Assembly: GCA_028023455.1 (NCBI GenBank)
Contig: JAQFVV010006642.1
Coordinates: 374,001 to 438,000, forward strand
Length of the DNA: 64,000 bases
Direction: 5' to 3'
Source: Epiperipatus broadwayi
Taxonomy: Eukaryota; Onychophora; Udeonychophora; Euonychophora; Peripatidae
Shown here: piece after piece, positions 58,182 to 64,000 of the stretch
Position numbering within the stretch: the first letter of the stretch is position 1
How the letters are laid out: every line of letters begins with the position of its first letter
The notes under the pieces: model-generated
Told to the model about the DNA's origin: nothing
Databases searched by the model: none
Seen by the model: only the letters and a program-made list of their open reading frames with translations
Translations under genes and position numbers: made by a program

Positions 58182-58262
58182 ATTTTTTTTTAAGTGTCAT
58201 AGCATTGGCCGGGATGCGAACCCGCAACCCGGGCAACTGCCTGCAAGTGCAAGTCAGTCATG
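58182..58262 (-). repeat. tRNA-derived SINE, copy 1
   Basis: The minus strand carries a near-consensus B box (GGTTCGCATCC, 58211-58221) with flanking GGG/CCC pairing, then AATGCTATGACAC and an A run (58182-58192 on the plus strand as T). The A box is degenerate. It shares its tail with 60745-60815. Confidence 0.6.
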
Positions 58263-58274
58263 CTGTTTTTTCTT

Positions 58275-59139
58275 ATTAAAATTTCCACAAATCTGCAATC
58301 AATTTGCCAATAATATACTTTTGCCAATACAAGCACAACCAGCCAATCAACTCTTTGTTGACAATATTTTTGCAGCTTATGACATCACTTTTTAGTTGGA
58401 AGTATATCAGTGTAATGCCCAGAATTCTTTCTATATAAAGACCAATTTCAAGAAATAATCTATTTTATAGATGGAAAGACTCTTACATTACATTGGAATT
58501 ATCCCAGAATGATTCTGACCAGCTCAAGAGTGGAGTTTTAAGTTATGAAATGATAATTTTAAAAGTGATATGAATGATGGGTTATATTATCAAGATGTCC
58601 AAGTAGTAAGTTTATGTTACAAGTCATCTGATTGGTTTGTTTATATTTTAAGAATAGTTAATTTATATTATACTACCAATTTAGCAGTGTGAACACTTAG
58701 TTTGTTTCTGTTTTAATATATTCATTATAATCATTTAATTATTTTCATGAAATCTATTTTGAAGATCAATAGAGCGAATAGAACCTTATTATTAGTTTTT
58801 ATTTGACTTCTATTTTTCTGTTTATCTGTTTAGATGAAATGTTGTAGTTCAATTTTTAACAATAACAAACTCCCATTACATTAATGTCCCCACCCCCCCT
58901 GTACTGAGTGGTGCTACTATATGGAGAATTTGCTACTGTTTTAACCATGTGTGTAAGCATAGGAAATCGTGATATTGCGATGTTTTAGTGGTTTTATCTC
59001 AATTTTGACCACTTCTTAATTTACACTCTAGATGAAAATTTGCATACATATGTTCTCCTGGTGACAATACCATTTTTAGATTTTCCAAAAAAATTTATCA
59101 AAAAAAAATTAGCAAATTTATTTTTTATTTTTATTTGAG
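58275..59139. other. Intergenic A+T-rich DNA
   Basis: No gene recognised. It contains a ~60-bp family B terminal fragment (58905-58965). Confidence 0.45.
58905..58965. repeat. Family B terminal fragment
   Basis: GTGGTGCTACT-TATGGAGA and TGTGTGTAAGCATAGG strings match the outer ends of 23395-23690 and the 57-bp insert at 45657-45713. Confidence 0.5.
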
Positions 59140-59520
59140 ATATGATGAAATGAGATGCACTGTGACTTCTCTATCAGAGTCAGGAATCTCTCAGCTACCA
59201 CGCCTAGAGAAACCTGTTAGCCACTTTATCTTCCCTTTCCATTTCCTGCCCTAAGGTTCCCTCATATTCTTCTCTATCCTATTCCATCCCATTTCCACAA
59301 CATAATCTTTGTCAACTCTATGGCCTTTATATCTAAATCCTTATCTTTTTCCAAACCCAGCATAAAGATCAAGAACTCATCTTATATATAATCCTTTTGT
59401 TTATATTTATTTTTCCACAACTTCATTATTTGTAGCCTTTTGCTTGCAGGCATTTGCATTCAATTATCAGATGCCAAACATTTCAGTATTCTTTAGACTG
59501 AGCATTGTCATCTAGTGGTA
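59140..59520 (-). pseudogene. 5'-truncated copy of the zinc-knuckle LINE
   Basis: The minus strand matches the 3' end of the LINE at 61858-63901: L-I-I-E-C-K-C-L, I-M-K-L-W-x-N-K-Y, F-M-L-G-L, then the end of the ORF. The shared 3' UTR (GTGGCTAACAGGTTT) follows. One stop (TAA) lies in the coding part. The 3' end has CATCTCATTTCATCATATC. Confidence 0.75.
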
Positions 59521-60744
59521 TTAAATTTTATTTAAACTTTTTTTAATCCTATTTTTGGAACTACATAAAACTAAAGTATATATATATTTAAAATGCTTTT
59601 TTCATAAAAATGCATTAAAAACAACTTTTTTTCTACTTTAATAAATAAAAGCATCGAATAATAATTTTTATTAGTCACTAGAGACTATCCATTTAATGAA
59701 TAATATAGAACCATCATGTTTAAAAAGTTACAAACCAGTTCTCAAAAAGTAATTTAAATAACTAATATTCACTTTAAATAGATTCAAAAAAGTTGTTTCA
59801 AAAATATATTTATTAATTACTTTGTGTACAAATTGGAAAGGATATATACAAAGTTAAAGGAGGTTATGCTGAGAGTTCTTATAAATGGTTTAGTAGGCCG
59901 GCATGTTTGTTGTTCTGTTGATGGGATTTTTTTTGAAATCTGATTTATGAATTTCTAAAGAAGGTGACGTCATATGTTTATTTGTGAAAACAAAAATAAG
60001 TTTTTTAGTGTATTCATATGGATAAAAGGAAACTTTATTTTTTTAATATCTATCTTTTGGCAAAAGTTTTCAATACTTTAATTACATATCTTGTTTATTG
60101 AACTTTATGATTATTAAAGTGTTATTTAAATAAAACACATCTATTAGAAATCTGCCTATTCAAGATTTTTATCAGCATTTAGTAAATCAGTATATTCAAC
60201 TAATTGCTCTAAAATAGTCAACGGATGCTTCTAAAATTATGTTTTTCATAGCATAAAATAAAATGTCCACCTATTCAGCTGAAGCTTGAGTCTTCACCTC
60301 GGGCTCCAGGGTGGGATCATTGGGCTATAAATAACTTTTTAGTGGTTGGGCCATGTAGACCCATGTACAGATACACATTGAGCAAGATTATAGTAATCCT
60401 TTGTGGACGTAATTGTTGTCTGGATGGTGTCCTTTTGTAAACAATATTAATAATTGTTTTGTTTTTTTGTAGATTGAATACTTTGCAATCACATCGGGTA
60501 ATTAGACCTGAAGACCTCTATGTAATCTTTCACAATAAAGGTTGCTTTGAAAGATAAAATATTAATGATTTTATATACTTTAATAAAATCAGATAAATTT
60601 GAATTTCCTGGACACAACTGGAGTCTTTTCAAATTCAGCATAATTTATGATCATTGCATTCCCATATTTTATAAATAGAATTTAGCATCCATTGATCTTT
60701 GTAGATGTGGACAAAATCAAACTATAAAATACGTAATTAGTCAA
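59521..60744. other. Intergenic A+T-rich DNA
   Basis: No gene or element recognised. Confidence 0.45.
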
Positions 60745-60815
60745 GTGTTGCTAGCCGAGAGGTCAGCGCAGCCGCCTTGCCAGCCGATGCTATGACATAT
60801 TGGGAAAAAAATACA
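60745..60815 (+). repeat. tRNA-derived SINE, copy 2 (internally deleted)
   Basis: A strong A box (TAGCCGAGAGGTCAGCGCA) is followed by GCCGCCTTGCC. The B box is missing, but the GATGCTATGACA end and an A run are retained as in 58182-58262. Confidence 0.6.
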
Positions 60816-61534
60816 TAATTAGTGATAATCAAATCTAGAGCCAAAATTGAAGAAATTAATAAGGTTACTAATTCTGATGTATTTCCCGGTTGGAATTTCT
60901 ACAGGCTTCTTGATATTATTTTTTAATAATTAATAATTAAATCCACATATTAAAGAAGTAAATAATAATTTTACTCTACTAAATTGAATCCAGAATGTTA
61001 TCAACTCAAGCACCTCTTTATTGCTTTTAGACCTTTTTGAATAACACCATAATCTACTTAAAAACCTTTTTTATCATCAGCACCTTCCCTTGTATAATTT
61101 GTTCTTTTCTCCACTTTACTTATGCTGAAATGAAGAGGTAATATTTATGATTATTTTATTTTAAATATTTTAGTGAAATCATATTTTAGATAATCTCTGG
61201 GTAGTTGCCAAAGGGAATAGTTCATTAGACTATAATTAGTTATCAAAAAGTATCAAAAAAGATAGTTTCTCTTTAATAGACTTTTCACTATTAATTCAAA
61301 AAATGCACTTATAGAAGAAATGTTAATTTTAAAATTAAATTTGCATGAAGCTTTTAAAGTAAATCTTAAACAGTTAAGGATACTGAACAAGAGCAACTCT
61401 CTACTCCAACACTATCTAGTATTAATTATTCAGTGTAGAAATGCTCGTCTTATCGTATGGTTTAAACTAGAGAGTTTATTGCTCTATTATTTATAACATT
61501 CTTAAGCAGAACAATAGGATGCCTATACTTAGTA
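60816..61534. other. Intergenic A+T-rich DNA
   Basis: No gene recognised. Confidence 0.45.
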
Positions 61535-61590
61535 TTACATATATATACACAGGTATATAATTTATTATGCCTGTGTTTCAGTTATTAGTA
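61535..61590. repeat. Short repeat E
   Basis: ATTACATATATATA, ACAGGTATATAA and GCCTGTGTTTCAGTTATTA match the two E blocks around the left arm of the palindrome at 19427-19895. Confidence 0.6.
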
Positions 61591-61857
61591 AAGAATAGAA
61601 AATACTAAAATAATTACTAAACTGGATTCAAATCTATGTAACTATTAAAATAGGTTGATCTGATTTCAAAACCTTAGCTTGATAAGTAAATTGAAATTAA
61701 AGATGTCTGCTAAATGCATATATGCATTTCTTCCAAGTTTAAATCCTAAGACTTCTTTATAAAAGAAAAAGGATAGAGCCCAGTTTGAGGGTAGAATTTA
61801 AATACTAAGGATAGGAGTTTTACTGTAATTGATAATCACTGATTACTCAAATTTACA

Positions 61858-63790
61858 CTAGGTGGCACTAGGCTGGAGACATTGAAAAGTGGGAAGGTAA
61901 GAGGTTTAGATGGATGGGCAGCAGAGATGGTAATGAATTTAGGATATAGGGCAAAAGTAAAGTTATTATCCTATTTTAATAAAATGGCACACAATAGAGT
62001 TTTCCCAAGTAGTTGGAGTAATACAAGAGTAAGGTTATTATTTAAAGGAAAGGGTAAGGATCATAGAAAGTTGAGTAATTATAGACCGATAGCAGTAACA
62101 TCAGTTTTATATAAAGTTTTCTCGTATATGGTAGCTAGTAAAGTTGTAAAATAGATGGAAGGGAATAATGTAGTGGGGGAAATGCAAGGAGGTTTTAGAT
62201 TTGATAGGCATATAGGAGATAGTTTATTTGTAGTTACACAACTTATGGATATGAGTAGGAATGCAGGTAAGCAGTTATATATGAGTTTTATAGATATAAA
62301 GAAGACATATGATAGAGTAAATAGAAATAGATTATGGATAAGTTTAGCAAATTTGGAAATAGATGAAGCTTTAATAGATATTATTAAGAAATTATATGAA
62401 AATAATTATATATATCAATTAGAGAATATAGAATCAATTAAGGTTAAAAATGGTGTGGGACTAAGGCAAGGATGCCCTATGGCACCTATTTTGTTTGTGT
62501 TGTATTTGAGTGAATTGGAAAGAGCAATAGAAAGATTAGGAAGAGGGATAGAGATATCGTTAATAGGTAGTAAGGGAGTATATATTTTGTCAGGTCTTTT
62601 TTTTGCAGATGATATATTTTTGTGTGCAGCAAAAAGAGAAGATATGGAAGTTATGTTGAGGTCATGTGCAAGGGTGGGTAAAGAGATGGGGTTTAAATTT
62701 AGTGAAGAAAAATCAAATAATAATGGTTAATACTGGGGAAAGAGAAGATTTATAATTTTTATTGGGAGATATTAAGTTAAGTGTGGTGAATAGATACAGT
62801 TATTTGGGAATTATTTTAAGTAATCAGAAAAATTATTTGGATGAATGGGAGAAAAAAATGATAAATGAAGCAAAGAAAGGAAAGGAATTGATAAAGAAAT
62901 TAACAGTGTTTTAATATAATAAATATGATGTAGCTAGAATATGGTAATGATGCATTATATGTTAGTAAAAAGATATTAGATTACTTAGAAAAAGCTCAAA
63001 GGGAAGTAGGAAGACACGCATTGGATGCAGAAGTATGGATAGCAAGGGAGGCAATTCAAGGAGAAATGGGATGGTCAAGTTTTCATATGAGAGATGCAAA
63101 AGGTAAAATAAAAATGTTTGGTAGATTGTGTTTATGGATAATAAAAGAATTGCTAAAATAGTATTTAATTGAGTTATGAGTAAAGGTCAGGTAGCAAGAT
63201 GGGTGAGAAAGATAATGCGGTATGCAAAAGATTTGGATAAAGAATTTATATCAGTATATTTGTACAAAAGATGGGATGATTGTGTTAAGAGGATTATTGA
63301 GTGTTATAGTAGTAAGGAATGAGATAAAAGAATAAATTTATTAATAAAGACTAGGGAGTTAGAGAGATGGAGAAATAGTATGGAGAGTAAAAAGAGTTTA
63401 AATATATATAGAAATAAACAGAATATTAGATGTAAGTTAATATATGATAATAGTAAGGAAAGTAGTTTATTGTTTAAGGCTCGAACAGGATCTTTAGCTA
63501 CAAAAGAATATGCATGTAAATGGAAAAATATGGGTGATTTATTTTGTAAATTATGTAAGGAAGGAATAGAAAATATTAGGCATTTGTTAATTGAATGTAA
63601 ATGTTTGAAAACAGAAAGGGTACATATAATGAAGTTGTGGGAAAATAAATATGAAAAGAGTGATTATACAGAAAGTGAATTATTGGTTTTTATGCTGGGT
63701 TTGGGAAAAGATAAGAGGGATTTAGATATAAAGGTTATAGAGTTGACAAAGATTATGTTGTCGAAATGGGATAGAGCAGATTATGGGTAA
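61858..63790 (+). pseudogene. LINE reverse transcriptase with C-terminal zinc knuckle, broken
   Basis: The fragment starts inside the RT N-terminal region (K-V-R-G-L-D-G-W) without endonuclease. N-Y-R-P-I-A-V-T-S is followed by a TAG (62152-62154) where Trp is likely. The same frame then has F-I-D-I-K-K-T-Y-D-R-V, G-L-R-Q-G-C-P-M-A-P-I-L-F and the active-site L-F-F-A-D-D-I-F-L-C. A frameshift occurs near 62715, and stops follow to about 63340. The last intact frame (63380-63790) has a CX2CX8HX4C knuckle (C-K-L-C...H-L-L-I-E-C) and F-M-L-G-L-G-K. RT would prime on nicked target DNA. The clade cannot be fixed from motifs alone. Confidence 0.85.
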
Positions 63791-63901
63791 ATTTAGAGTG
63801 GGGAATGTAAAATAAAGTGGCTAACAGGTTTATCTGGGCATAATTGCTGAGATATTCTTTGATTTCGTTTAAGGAGAAGCCATAATACATCACATCACAT
63901 C
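63791..63901 (+). repeat. 3' UTR of the zinc-knuckle LINE
   Basis: Matches 59140-59225 on the opposite strand and ends in an ACATC-type short repeat (63886-63901). The last 99 bases of the window are A+T-rich flank. Confidence 0.65.
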
Positions 63902-64000
63902 TTATTATGTTGTTTAGATTGGGAAGTTTGGTGTTTTTTTTTGTTATTTTAAATTTTTGGTCACGGAATAAAATGCTTACTGTTAATAAAGAACTGATGG

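Overview
This is a very A+T-rich stretch (by eye about three quarters A+T) from an invertebrate animal nuclear genome. The signs are microsatellites, hAT transposons, LTR and non-LTR retrotransposons with target-site duplications, Penelope-like fragments, tRNA-derived SINEs and one host-type gene with a splice-acceptor-like site. The host gene belongs to the DUF229 (sulfatase-like) family. From general knowledge that family is prominent in nematodes and arthropods, so an ecdysozoan is plausible, but I cannot name a species. There is no operon structure and almost everything recognisable is a mobile element, mostly broken.

Layout. 1-9042: a minus-strand Ty3/gypsy-type LTR element with two near-identical ~1.22 kb LTRs, two gag-side ORFs, a fragment of integrase and no protease, RT or integrase core. 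11594-13567: the DUF229 gene on the minus strand, cut by one in-frame TGA 66 codons before its natural end. 13716-15003: a foldback element invaded by a head-to-head pair of Penelope-like 3' ends. 15200-15264: a tRNA-Gly-like SINE head. 19427-20326: a large near-perfect palindrome. 21230-22478: a jockey/CR1-type LINE fragment lying between ATT microsatellites. 23395-23690: a foldback element. 24644-27950: an RTE-type LINE with a perfect 10-bp target duplication. 28257-28743: a hAT MITE. 34765-36625: remnants of a GTF2IRD2/ZBED-type hAT transposase. 37854-40002: a cluster of foldback and ribozyme-bearing repeats. 42467-44090: a hAT-type element with a foldback nested inside. 44125-48440: head-to-head RTE remnants. 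49010-50525: two more palindromes, one of them made of Penelope GIY-YIG fragments. 50775-52840: another dead RTE copy. 57100-58030: a 408-bp tandem repeat carrying a ribozyme in each unit. 59140-59520 and 61858-63901: two copies of one zinc-knuckle LINE.

The most interesting signal is hammerhead ribozymes. I find 17 type-I hammerhead candidates in four sequence families (A, B, C, D), of which 12 keep the CUGANGA and GAAA core. Stem I in family A is complementary in several copies with different sequences, which is covariation support visible by eye. They occur in three settings: single copies, tandem ~408-bp units (the architecture described for metazoan retrozymes), and foldback palindromes that carry one hammerhead in each arm. 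Penelope-like 3' ends here carry their own hammerhead-like motif, so the Penelope-type reverse transcriptase is a reasonable but unproven candidate for mobilising the non-coding units. Inverted dimers recur across unrelated families (A, B, F, H, Penelope ends, Penelope GIY-YIG, RTE), which points to a shared mechanism or a tendency of this genome.
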